From: Litsea cubeba
Taxonomy: Eukaryota > Streptophyta > Magnoliopsida > Laurales > Lauraceae
Assembly: GCA_012931725.1 (NCBI GenBank)
Contig: CM022952.1
Coordinates: 59,659,772 to 59,723,771, forward strand
DNA: 64,000 nucleotides
Reading direction: 5' to 3'
The notes below the pieces were generated by a model. It was not told the origin of the DNA, made no database searches, and was given only the letters and a program-made list of their open reading frames with translations. Positions 12,540 through 22,824 of the stretch are shown here, one piece after another; position 1 is the stretch's first letter; each line of letters opens with the position of its first letter. The translations under genes were made by a program, and so were the position numbers.

Positions 12540-13150
12540 CCATTGGAAGAGAAGAAGATGGTGGCAAGCGGCAGGGTAGGCACTGGCGTTGGCGTTTCCG
12601 GCGATCCCTCAATAGGTGAGGAGGATGTGGTCGTTCCTGCGATGCTGGGCAATGGGCGAGGAGAGAAGGAGGAGATGGGCGAGGAGGAGGAGATGGGCAC
12701 CGTGGGCGAGGGGGCTGCCTCGGGCGAGGGAGGCGCAGGCGGCGTCGTGGGGCCCCCTTGGGCGAGCAGCAAGGGCGAGGGAGGCTCGGGCGAGGGGGCT
12801 ACCGCGGGTGAGGGAGGCGCAGGCGGCGTCGTGCCCCCCCCCTTGGGCGAGCAGCAAGGGCGAGGGAGGCTCGGGCACCGCGGGCGGCGCGCTGGCAGCG
12901 GGCGAGGGGGCTGCCGCGGGCGAGGAGGAGATGGGCGGCGTCGTCGGCCCCCCTTGGGCGAGCAGCAAGGGCGAGATGCCCCCTTGGGCGAGCAGCAAAG
13001 GCGAGATGCCCCCTTGCCGCGGTGAGCCCAGCCTGTTGGGCGATGGTGGAGGTGGTGAACCCAGCCTGATGGGCGAGGAGACGGGCGACCCCAACTTGGT
13101 GGGCGAGCCTGAGCTGGGCGTGCATGCCTTGGGCGAGGGCCAATTGCGAT
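12540..13150 (+). repeat. GC-rich tandem repeat, open in several frames
   Basis: Degenerate repetition of words such as GGGCGAGCAGCAAGGGCGAG and GGCGAGGAGG. Because the units keep phase with the codon frame, long frames are open on both strands at once (for example 12543-13025 and 12616-13152 on plus, 12455-13252 on minus), giving low-complexity Gly/Glu/Ala or Pro/Ser/Arg text. A TATA-like box (CTATAAAATAAGCC, about 12478-12491) lies about 60 bp upstream, so the repeat may form the transcribed leader of an LTR. I do not call a protein here because no frame shows a domain. Confidence 0.75.
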
Positions 13151-13616
13151 GAGGCATGGAGGGCAAGGTCGAGGCCTGGCGGGGCGAGAGCCTACGGACC
13201 GGGGGTCTACTGAGCGAGGGTGAGGAGGTTCAGGGGGAGCGTACTCTTCCACAAGCGATCAGGACCGAACCGGAAGTGGATCACAGCACCTCTCTGATGG
13301 ACCGCGCTCCCGGATGCCCGGGGTTTCCTACCGAGGTCGGCGGATGATGGACCGCGCTCCTGCTCGAGTTCCTACCGAGGTCGGCGGACGTGGGAGTCCG
13401 TCGGGTCCGACCCTTTCGTAACCGGGGGGCAGGGGCGTGCATCAACATTTCTTTTTTTGTTTGTGGGTGTGCCAGATTTTCTATTTTTACTTGGAATTGC
13501 AAGTGGTGATCCGGAGATCAACCTTCGCAAGTAAAAAGGAAATCAACTTCTTTCAAGTTTTCCATTGCACATATATTTAAGAAAAGAGACATTTTTCTTG
13601 ATTTGCCGTGAAAGGC

Positions 13617-13720
13617 GATTTTTTGGCATTTATAGCCGATTTTGGCGTTTATAGCCGATTTTTGGCGTTTATAGCCGATTTTGGCGTTTATAGCCGATTT
13701 TGGCGTTTATAGCCGATTTA
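13617..13720 (+). repeat. Short tandem repeat GGCGTTTATAGCCGATTTT
   Basis: Five near-perfect units of 20-22 bp that differ only by the length of the T run and one base in the first copy. Confidence 0.95.
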
Positions 13721-14930
13721 CAATCCTTATCAATAATGAAAGACAAGAATTGTGATTTTTGTCTCTTTTAAAAAAATACAAACTACAATGAAAAGCAAGA
13801 AAAGGAGGATCTAACTTCTCAGGAGATTGTGGAGGACTCGTTTAGATTGACGGTCGCAAGCCATATGTGGGCTTCGCCATCATCCATGCAGATGAGAACA
13901 GAGGATGCTATTTGATTCACTTGGCTTGGCTATAACCTCGGGTTTTTAGAAGACAAAGACCAAAGGAAGGTCCTATGTCCAATAAAAAACCGAGTAGACG
14001 GGCTGAAAAGCCATATCTAAGCCATTGGAGGCAGGAGGAGAAGGCAAGGACCTTGGGGGGGGGGGTACCCCCAAGGGACTTTTATCACCTTGTTGCGGTG
14101 GCCGGTGTAGAACTTCCGCAGAGTTTTCTCTCTTTTTCTTTTCTCTGGATTTCTGTGCTTTTTTCTCTGATTTTTCTGATGCTTTCTGATGTTGTGTGTG
14201 TTGTTCTGATCTTTCTGATGATTTGGATTCCTTTGGAGTGCTCTCCTATTTATAGGCTCTTGGTAGCCATTTAGGAGAGCTTATGGGCTTTTAATGTCAT
14301 TAAGCCACATAATGGGAGGAGTTACAAAATTGAATTGTTTATTTTGTAACTCCTTTTTCTTGGCTTCTGATTGGCCGGAGGAGATTGAGGGCATTTAATC
14401 GCCTTTAATCGCCATGATGGGAGGAGTTTCATGGGTTAAATGCCATGAATCTCTTGACTTGTAACTCCCAAATGCTTGCTTCTGATTGGGCCGTCCAAAG
14501 AAATGGATTAATGACTGTAATAAAGCTAGTCAATTAATCGCATTAAGTGGTCGCCGAGTAAGCTGAAGAGTCGCGGGCCGTGCCACGTCTTTTGGAATTC
14601 TTCTGTTGATGATCATCGATGGATCTTCATGTAGATCGACATCAGATGACCATGTAATTTCAGGTGTTTGTTGCCAACAGCGGGTCGGTGCCATCTGTCC
14701 TGTCGATTTCTCGATCGGTCGGGTGGAAAGCACACTTTTTTGGTTGACCGGGTGGCGATCAATACTGTCTTTGATACTTTTGATGATTTACCCGTGTTTT
14801 GGACGGATGTCAGAGGACTTGGTGTCTCAAAAGCATGAATTTTGGAAAGTACCAGAGGCTGGGCTTCTCGAATCGCGAAAAAACGGCGAAAACCGGGGTT
14901 TCCGGGGCTTTCCCGGCGACCCCGGGGTCC
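13721..14930. other. Retroelement-derived interval, no gene seen
   Basis: Repetitive non-coding sequence with short homopolymers (a G run at 14055-14063) and near-repeated phrases around 14330-14470 about 'TGTAACTCC'. Several frames are briefly open but they overlap each other and show no domain. Confidence 0.5.
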
Positions 14931-14935
14931 ATGGT

Positions 14936-15035
14936 CGCCGGCGACCCTGGCCCAGGGTCGCAGGGGCCTGCGACCTTGGGCCAGGGTCGCAGGGGCCTGC
15001 GACCCTGGCCCAGGGTCGCAGGGGTCTGCGACCCT
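14936..15035 (+). repeat. GC-rich tandem repeat of near-palindromes
   Basis: About three and a half copies of a 29-30-bp unit built around GCGACCCTGGCCCAGGGTCGC, separated by AGGGGCCT. Each unit is almost self-complementary and could form a strong hairpin in RNA or a cruciform in DNA. Open frames over it on both strands (14606-15118, 14613-15374) are by-products of the repeat. Confidence 0.92.
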
Positions 15036-16009
15036 TGGGGGGTTTTCCCCCTTTCGGTCCCGTTTTGCGTCCGTTTTTGCTTTTTCTGATTCTTTTTTTC
15101 TTCTGTACTTTTCTTTGACATTTTGATCATTTATTGGCCTGATTTCTTTGTAGGAAACCTGATGAGAATCCTTGCATTTTATTTTGCAAAGTTTCCAATT
15201 TCCTGAGAAAGCCGAAGACTTTGTCGCGCAGAGCTGCCGATTTTCTGTCAAAAGCTGAAACTGGTTCAAACGATGTCGGAATGACCTGAAATTTGGTGTG
15301 AAGCCTCCTGAGCAATAAATAAGACCAACCATAGGCTTTTGTTTGAGTTTCGAAGCCGTTTGGGGTCCTATCACCTGCAGACTTGCTTTTTATCGCGATG
15401 AAGATGTCGCGGTTTGATGTGCGGTCAACCGATGTCCGATTGACTTGAAATTTGACAGGGGAACCTATTGGAGTCATTTTAAGATGATCCATAGGTTCTG
15501 TCTTGGAAACCATGGTCCGGAGAGCTTTACCACCGAGAGGCGTGATTTGGCTGTCGGAGAAGCGAAGTTAGGCCAAATGATCTTGAAATGGCTTGAAACT
15601 TCTTGTGTACTCCTCTTTTGGCTGTCTGGATGAATCTTGCAATTTTTGTTTTGATTCTGACAAGATTTGATTTTTGGAAGCAGCATTGCCTATTTATGGC
15701 AGGTTGCGACTTCATGTAGCTCTTTGGATCTTGAAAAGGCAAAGTGACATTTTTGGGGTCAACAAATGCCCCCTCGAGGTACAGCGGCGAGTTGCTTAAC
15801 TTTTGTAGTCGATGTGCCTCGAAGAGATTTTTTTTTTTTTTTTTTTTTTTTTTGAAGGAGAGCCTGTGACTTGACCAGGAGTCTTTGAGCAATCTTTCTT
15901 TTTGGTATTTGTAGCCTTTTGAGCTTCCAGGGGAATTTTATGGTGGTGAAAGGGATCACGTACCATCTCGAGGCAAAGTTTTGAAGATGACATCAGGGAT
16001 GTGGATTTG
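15036..16009. other. Retroelement-derived interval with poly-T run
   Basis: No gene is seen. A 25-base T run lies at about 15829-15853. The sequence near 15765-15785 (CAAATGCCCCCTCGAGG) resembles the LTR/polypurine junction style seen at 12290, suggesting another LTR edge, but I cannot fix its ends. Confidence 0.4.
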
Positions 16010-16240
16010 GGTTTTGACCTTGTGTCCTAACAGGCTATATATGGCAGGTTAGGTGGGTCGGGTTTGGTTTTGATCGTGTGACCCAACAAGCTGTATGTGG
16101 AATGTTGGGGGATCAATTTGGTCTTGATCTTGTGACCTAACAGGCTGTATGTGGCAAGTTAGGGGATCAGGTTTTGGTTTTTGGTTTTGGTCTTGTAACC
16201 TAACAGGCTGTATGTGGCAAGTTAGGGGACCAGGATTTGG
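16010..16240 (+). repeat. Tandem repeat of about 60 bp
   Basis: Four degenerate units containing 'CTAACAGGCTGTATGTGGCA' followed by 'AGTTAGGGGATCAGG' and 'TTTGGTCTTGTGAC'. Non-coding. Confidence 0.9.
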
Positions 16241-16424
16241 TTTGATGGAATGTCAATTTCAAGAATTTGGCTCAATTTGGTAGATGAGGCTGGATGGTTT
16301 GATTTTTGGAAGCTCATAGGGCTTGGAATTTTCTTTTGTATGGTCCAATCAACTCAAAAGAGGCATGGAACCATTTTTGTATGCTCTTGGTAAGAGGGAT
16401 TTCTCTTTGACTAAAAGCCCAAAA

Positions 16425-16434
16425 AAAAATTTCT

Positions 16435-16474
<40 letters not shown>

Positions 16475-16475
16475 T
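16425..16475 (+). repeat. Poly-T tract
   Basis: Long uninterrupted T run after AAAAAAAAATTTCTTC. The length in the assembly is unreliable for such a homopolymer. It could be a reversed retroposon tail, but no retroposon body is recognisable next to it. Confidence 0.9.
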
Positions 16476-16589
16476 GTGCCTAGGTGGTCAAACCTGGCTC
16501 ATATGGGCTAACCCATGGGACCTTAAGCTTTTGAAATGGCTTAGATCTCATATGGTGTCATTTTTGTAAAGAATATCCAAAAATATCTC

Positions 16590-17040
16590 ATTTGGTATAG
16601 AGATATCTAAGAATATCTTTACTTGGAGAGAATCTCTCATGATCCCTTTATTTTTGGGATAGAATATCTCAAGATATCTTTCTTTTGGGAAAGAATCCAT
16701 CATAGATTGATTTTTGGGGAGAAAATCTCTCAAGATCCCTTTATTTGGGATAGGATATCTCAAAGATATCTTTCTTTTGGGAAAGAATCCGTCATAGATT
16801 GATTTTTGGGAGAAAATCTCTTCAAGATCCCTTTATTTGGGATAGGATATCTCACGATATCTTTCTTTTGGGAAAAGAAATCCGTCATAGATTGATTTTT
16901 GGGAGAAAATCTCTCAAGATCCATTTATTTTGGGATAGGATATCTCAAGATATCTTTCTTTGGGGAAAGAATCCGTCATAGATTGATTTTAGGAGAAAAT
17001 CTCTCAAGATATCTTTCTTTTTGGGAAAGAATCTTCTAAT
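16590..17040 (+). repeat. Tandem repeat of about 88 bp, AT-rich
   Basis: Four to five units carrying 'AGATATCTTTCTTTTGGGAA', 'GAATCCGTCATAGATTG' and 'GGGAGAAAATCTCTCAAGAT', the last region self-complementary around GATATC and AGAGATTTTCTC. It sits just upstream of a TATA box at 17112, so it may be an upstream LTR array. Open frames at 16548-16981 come from the repeat. Confidence 0.9.
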
Positions 17041-17111
17041 CTCTTTCTTTTTGGTAAGGTTACTAATTAGTAACACTTACCTCTTTCTTCTTTCCTTCTT
17101 GGTTTGCTCTC

Positions 17112-17121
17112 CTCTATAAAA
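17112..17121 (+). promoter_or_regulatory. Candidate LTR TATA box
   Basis: CTATAAAAGC lies between the 88-bp repeat array and the ATG at 17245 of the putative gag leader. The setting, upstream of a leader exon followed by a splice donor, fits a retroelement promoter. Confidence 0.5.
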
Positions 17122-17244
17122 GCAAGGAGAAGGTTGGATTCTCTTGCTCTTACTACTTTCTTTTGCAATAATCTCAAGAGGGCTTCAAGACCAAGAGCTT
17201 TTCTTCTTCAAGATCTTCAAGAGTTTTCTTCTTCTTCTCCATCA

Positions 17245-17521
17245 ATGGCTTCAAGTAAGTTCTCCCTTTTTTTTCAAGAAAACTTCATGTAGGAAAAAAA
17301 GTTCTTTCTCTTTCTTTTTTTTTGTTTCTTTCTTTTTCTTTTTTTTTTTTTTTGTTCACGTGTTTGGCCTCTTCTTTTTTTCTCACACGTTTTTTTTTTT
17401 TTGCTTTCTTTTCTTTCTTTTTTTTTTTCATGTTTTTTTTTTATTGTGTGGGCCGTACGGACAGATCCGTACGGATCTGGCCGTACGGCCAAGTGGCCTG
17501 TGGGCCAGCCCGTTTTTTTTT

Positions 17522-17561
<40 letters not shown>

Positions 17562-19445
17562 CTCCCCCCCCCTTTTTTTTTGAGGCGTTTCTTTTCTTTC
17601 TTGTTTCTTTCTCCTCCCTTTTTTTAGAGAAAGTTTCTTTTCTTTTTTTTTTTTTTTTTTTTTTTTTTTTATTTGCTCATCATGATAATGCATTTTTTTT
17701 CGCAAATCTAGCTGTTCATGCCATGCCTTTAATTTGTAAATTAAACTTGTAGCATGATGTGATTGCATACCTGAAAGTGTTTGCAAATTTGGGAACTTGG
17801 AGCTCGCAGTGATGTTGAGCCCTTCCTGATTTTGCGGAGACTTTTAGGTTTCGAAAGTTTGGAGTTTCGGAGCTCGCAGCGATGTTGAGCCCATCTTCAA
17901 GCTTTCTATTTCTTTCGGGATAGTTCCTTTTCTTCGGAATTGCCCCGTCATCATGTCAAAATTTCGCCAGATTTTTTAGCGAGATTCTGTCATTTTGATG
18001 TTTGATCTTTTTTCTTTCCATCCTTTTCAGGTGGTTCCTCCAGAGCGAACAAGGGTAAAGAGCCTGCTACAAGCGTCTCGTCGGTCTTCTAGATCCTCTA
18101 ATCCGGCCGTTCAGCAGGCTTTCGAGAAGGTCCAGTATGTTGAAAGAAACCTGGAAGAGTGCGACTCCCTCAACAGAGATGAGATGAGGCAGCGACTGAT
18201 CACTCTCAAGGGAGAGGAATTCTATAAGATCATGTAAGCAGTCGTCCATGGCTGATGGAAGATCAGAGCATTTTGCTCAAGCCTACCTTCTTCTTTGGTG
18301 ATGCAGTCCCTGACGACATTACATACCAGAGGAGATCTTTCAGTTTTCCTTCACAGCAGTGGTGAGAAGAAGACTGTTACTACCCGGTCGATGTTTGATC
18401 GCACCGTCTCGATTTGAGCCTTGCCCCACGTGCCCTAAGAGGGAAGATCCTCCAAGTTGGGTGAGAAGGACAAATGTAATCAAGGGGTTTTTGTCGGCGG
18501 TTCTCCTGGATAAACGGAGAGGTCGCTGTTGACATGGACTTGTTGATGCCATCCAGCGGCTACCAGGGCTCTGATTATCCGTCGGTCGATTTGAGACCGG
18601 TTGGGCCTTGGTATTTTCAGCGGGTGACGGCAGCAATTGGATCAAGCCTTTTCGACTTCGAGGTCGTTTCAATGCTGACTCCGAGTGGAAGTCGTGTGGA
18701 CTGATCGCGTCCTGCTGATTGTTGGACGCCGTTTTGAAGGAAGCGGGATTTTTGATGCGGTCCGCGCTTTTGGGGAGACCCGTGATCTTTTCCGCCGAGG
18801 CCTTCATGGCTATGCTGGAGTCGTTCCTCCCTCAAACCAATACCTCGTTGTGACGAATGGTGAGATTGGTTTTTCTTTGAAGGAGCTGAGTGCCATTACT
18901 GGATTGCCCATCCTCGGCAAACTCTATGAGGAGTTTATGCCGATTGACAGCGTCCTCGAGGGGCAGTCTGAGGAGTTCAGGCTTCTATACTTTCAGCTCG
19001 TCGCCTCTATGATTTTTTGAAGGGAGAAGGGGGTTCGAAAGTTAGATCCAGCAGTTGGAAGAGTTTTTGCTCTTCATTCCCCAACTTCTTTGATAGTAGG
19101 GAGCCTTCCGATAGCATGACCCAGGAAGCTGGAGCTCAGGATCCAAGTTCAAAGAAGATCTTGGCCATGCAAGAAGAGTTAAGAGATTTCTGTGCAAGTA
19201 CAAACGCCATATGTCCTGACATTGCACTGAGGAGAGATCTCGCTGTGTACCTCACTTATTGGCTGGTGAGGCTGTATTTGCTGGAGGAAGATGGAACGCC
19301 ACATCAGGCCGCATTGTATTTTTCCGGCTTTTCAAGATGGCGTTTGGAGAGCAGCTTGCTTTGGTTGCCAGCTCTTTACTCCTACCTGTGTACCGAACTG
19401 CAGGCTGCTGCTTTTCTAGTTCGGCTTGGGCTTCCCCATGAATAG
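17245..19445 (+). pseudogene. PMD gag-like gene remnant with leader intron, frameshifted
   Basis: A candidate first exon is 17245-17254 (ATG GCT TCA A) followed by the donor GTAAGT. The acceptor TCCTTTTCAG is at 18021-18030, preceded by a pyrimidine tract. Exon 2 opens with Ser/Lys-rich codons, then has in-frame stops. A second frame (to 18237) gives a helical segment containing 'VQYVERNLEECDSLNRDEM'. Further on, 18685-19020 contains 'GFSLKELSAITGLPI', and an overlapping frame 19017-19445 contains 'AVYLTYWLVRLYLLEEDG'. Both are typical of the plant mobile domain (PMD, aminotransferase-like) carried by some Gypsy elements and related genes. The PMD is split by a frameshift near 19010. The 3' end runs towards the assembly gap. 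Seen: motifs and breaks. Inferred: that leader and PMD belong to one gene. Confidence 0.6.
17280..17690 (+). repeat. Low-complexity T/C tracts around CGTACG palindromes
   Basis: Nearly all T with C interruptions, including T runs near 17513-17560 and 17640-17670. The tract is broken at 17447-17515 by a GC-rich insert with CCGTACGG words, one in the 16-bp palindrome AGATCCGTACGGATCT. The long Phe- or Lys-only open frames at 17144-17786 are artefacts of this composition. The segment falls within the putative leader intron. Confidence 0.9.
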
Positions 19446-19577
19446 GGTATTTTCAGCCCATATCTTTATTCGTGGTATGTATACCACTGTCCTGGCTTCC
19501 ATCGGCTGGGTGCTTTGCCACGATGATGATCCTCTGATGTTCGACTGGGCTAGGGCAAAGCCGTGTCCGAATCACTT

Positions 19578-19677
19578 NNNNNNNNNNNNNNNNNNNNNNN
19601 NNNNNNNNNNNNNNNNNNNNNNNNNNNNNNNNNNNNNNNNNNNNNNNNNNNNNNNNNNNNNNNNNNNNNNNNNNNNN
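19578..19677. other. Assembly gap (100 N)
   Basis: Exactly 100 N, the usual placeholder for a gap of unknown size. Any frame drawn across it (19426-19749) is meaningless. Confidence 1.
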
Positions 19678-20137
19678 ACAAAAGAAGAGAGAAAATCACA
19701 TGAGAGATTTACGTGGCTCAGCAGAGTGCCTACATTCACGGCCAAATAGAACTCACTCTCTTTACTTTTCGACCACCTTCGGTTTAGGGTTACAGATTAC
19801 ATTGTTTATAAATCTCTACTTTCTTAGCCCCTAAAGCGTTTGGTTCTGCTGGAATAGTTTTAGGCAGGAATGGAATGGATAGTGGAATGAGTCTAGAATG
19901 GAATAAGGCAGGAACGGTGATTCCCATTCCAACATTTGGTTTTACTAAAGAATCAATCTAGTAATAGAATGGTAATTCCTGTTCTTGTGTTTGGTAGCTG
20001 GAATGATGCCCAGAATGGAATAAAATTTACATAAGAAAGACCAAAATACCCTCATCTACCTCGACCTCCAAATGGAATCTCTACCATAAGAGATCAATCG
20101 CAGTTGATCTCGGTGGGCCATACAGACCCTCTACTGC
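19678..20137. other. LTR-like edge and GGAATGG-rich sequence
   Basis: 19705-19740 repeats the AGATTTACGTGGCTCAGC...CCTACATTCAC motif seen reversed in other LTRs. 19828-20025 is rich in GGAATGGAAT-type words, as in some plant MITEs, but I find no terminal inverted repeats. No gene. Confidence 0.4.
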
Positions 20138-22291
20138 TGTCGCGCTCCAAAAACGGGATCCTGGAGTGGTCCGATTTCGGAGGCGCGATTTTTGGGGTTA
20201 ATTTAAATTTTTACTTTTCCCCAAGATCCGCATGTGTGAGGATAACAAAATTCCATCACAAACTGAATATTTCGCGAAAGCTGAAATGTGGTATTGCGAC
20301 TCGGAACCCATGACATTCGGAATCCGTGGTCGCACTCCACCATTAACATAAAGCCATCAAATCAAGGCTTATAATCAGAATGAAATAAAAACAAGAACCA
20401 TAAATATTGCGTTTGGCAATAGCAGGATAATTCATTTCTCACATATATTCAAGTTATAATTATAGGTATATTCATGAAAATCCCAAAGGAAAAAAGGCTA
20501 ATAAAAGAAATCCAAAAAGATAAAAAGATCACTCCCAACAATATTTCGTATCTCAAGACCCAATCCGACATCTAAATGACATCGTTGGGCAGCCACTCTC
20601 ACTCAACCGGCTGATCTACAACTGCCACCTCGAGCTCCTCCTCAAGGGAAACAAAATCTTGTACTTGAGCACGAAAACGAAAGGGTCAGACATGACGGTC
20701 TGGCAGGCAAAAGAATGAGGTACAATCATGCTATAAATTAATAATTTTGAATAAATAAAACAACATTTCTATTACGAGAATTGTATAAAACAAAGCATTT
20801 AAATAACAATACCATTTATAAGAACCATTCTTAAATCGAGATGACCATTCGAAATCAATACCCAATTATGCTATAAATCAATAGTTTTGAAATAATTAAA
20901 ATAGTATGTACAATAAAGAGAAGTTGCATAAAACAAAACATTTTAATGACAATATCATTCATAAGAAAAATTGTATAAAATGAAGCAATTGATATCGATT
21001 TCCTTTATAAGATCCTTTCATGAATCATGTAAAACAAAACATTTTGGTGACAGTATCATTTATAAAATCATTTACAAATCAAGCACCTCGATAACAATAT
21101 CATTTACAAGATCCATTTGAAAACAACACTTTGGCATCCACATATAGCTCCATTCTCCGTCACATGAAGTAACGAGAGCACTTATGGTTCTCCATCACAA
21201 AAGGGTGAAGGGAGAAACCAACATAACATAACATAACATAAATTGTGGTAACTCAGTAAACTGAGGACCACACATAAATCCCGCCGCGGAACATGCTTCA
21301 TAACATAAACAAGCATGTACGTATTTACCAATCCCAGTTGGTACATATTTAAGGACCCAAGGCGGTTGATCAGACCGGCAATGGTCGTCCAAGCTGAGTG
21401 GAGCCGACACTAAAATATGCACTTTCAAAACAATGTTTGACACTTCAAAACTTCGGAAACTACTCACTCTAAATCAATTACATACACTCTCATCCTCTTT
21501 GGCTCATGGACTCGCACTGCATAGTTCTGGTCCAATCTTGCCATAAGACTTTGTTTTCAAAATAGTAGTCCCAACACACTGTGTATAAAAATACCATCAC
21601 TCAATAATTCCGAAATGGGTTTTAAAAATAAAAAAATTTGGGAAAACATTTCTCTTCAAATTGATACGAATCATAGGATGGGAGGTGGTTTCATAAATCA
21701 TAATCTAACATCAAGACCTTGAGATCGTAATCGTTGAATCGTATACACTTTGAAATCCCATGTCGATCATTCATTTAGATGTTGCTCAATATTTTAAACG
21801 ACATTAAGGATATCAAGGTGTACACTTCTACTAAGAAGGGTCCACAAGTGATTAGAGAAGTAACCAGCCCCATAAAAATCAAGAAATCACCATAAAAATA
21901 GGCCCAAAGACAAAGGGGGCAGTGGCTGGGCCCATAAAATTTAAAAGGGGCAGCAAAAAGCCCATTAAAATCCTTGGGACAGGGACTGGGCCCACTCGAG
22001 CGGGCTCGAGCCGACCCTCCCAGGGAGTGGGTTAGCTTCTAGCGAGCCTGCTCTCTGGCTGGGCCCTTCAGAAGTGCACTTATGCACTGTTTTATCTTCC
22101 TTTTTGCAATTCTTTTGAAACCTTCTTCCCTCCTTCACCAAATCATCAATCTATACATCAAAAATTGAATTATTTCATAGCAAAACCATAAATCAATCAA
22201 CATTAAACTGAATCACCTCATCCCATTTATGAATTCAGCAAGAAAATCAGAGATTAATCATAAGATAAATGTAAAGATCTGAGCTGAAATC
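20138..22291 (-). mobile_element. Tekay-like LTR fragment (reversed)
   Basis: Read on the minus strand it ends GGAGCGCGACA at 20138. It includes reversed versions of 'GTGCGACCACGGATTCCG' (about 20308-20325) and 'GTGTCGGCTCCACTCAGC' (about 21393-21410), both collinear with blocks in other Tekay-like LTRs here. The LTR start is not reached: the sequence changes at 22292 into a CACTA terminus. No coding capacity. The frame at 21195-21467 is unconvincing. Confidence 0.65.
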
Positions 22292-22824
22292 CACTACACC
22301 ATTTCAGGGCTTTTACAGCTCGTCATTTACGGCGTGCATTGAATGCAAACCGTAAATGATATAATAGTACGGCGCGCATGGAATGCGAGCTGCAAAAGGG
22401 CTTTTTCTTCTCTTTATTAAGGCGTACATTTTGCGTGCCGTGAGATCTTATCAATTATGGCATGCATTTAGGACGCCGTAAATTATTGGGCATTTGCGGC
22501 CCACATTCGCAAGCCGTAAAAATATTAGGGTATCACAGCCCACATGTTGCACGCTGTAAAAGGCCAAGCCATTCAAATTAAGTTCATTGCCTGCTTTGAG
22601 AAGCTGTAAGATTAATCAGCTTTCACAGCCCACATTTCGCATGCAGTAAAAAAAGAAACCCGCCAAATTAATATTCCAAAAATATTTCACACCCTTTTTT
22701 TGACACCAAGAATTTAACCCCAAATTAGGGATAAACGATACCCACTGAGAACCCAAATCTTGACACTAAAAAAACTTCTCACACTTTCTTCTTCTCACGA
22801 TACCCACCGAGAACCCATTGCTCA
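22292..22824 (+). mobile_element. CACTA transposon left end A
   Basis: Begins CACTACACCATTTCAGGG, then shows subterminal repeats in both orientations built on TTTACGGCGTGCATT and AATGCAAACCGTAAAT-like words (22327-22640). Short terminal CACTA plus subterminal inverted arrays are the signature of CACTA/En-Spm elements. The matching right end (ending TAGTG) was not found. No transposase frame is seen, so this is a truncated or non-autonomous copy. Confidence 0.7.

Noticed and set aside
12455..13252. 265-codon Pro/Ser-rich minus-strand frame
   Set aside because: By-product of a GC-rich tandem repeat that is open in several frames on both strands.
14606..15374. 170- and 253-codon frames
   Set aside because: They cross the GC-rich near-palindromic repeat and have no protein-like features outside it.
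17144..17786. Long open frames rich in Phe (plus) or Lys (minus)
   Set aside because: They are translations of poly-T/C tracts, contain no domain, and lie in a probable intron.
19426..19749. Open frame across the N gap
   Set aside because: Continuity across a gap of unknown size is not meaningful.
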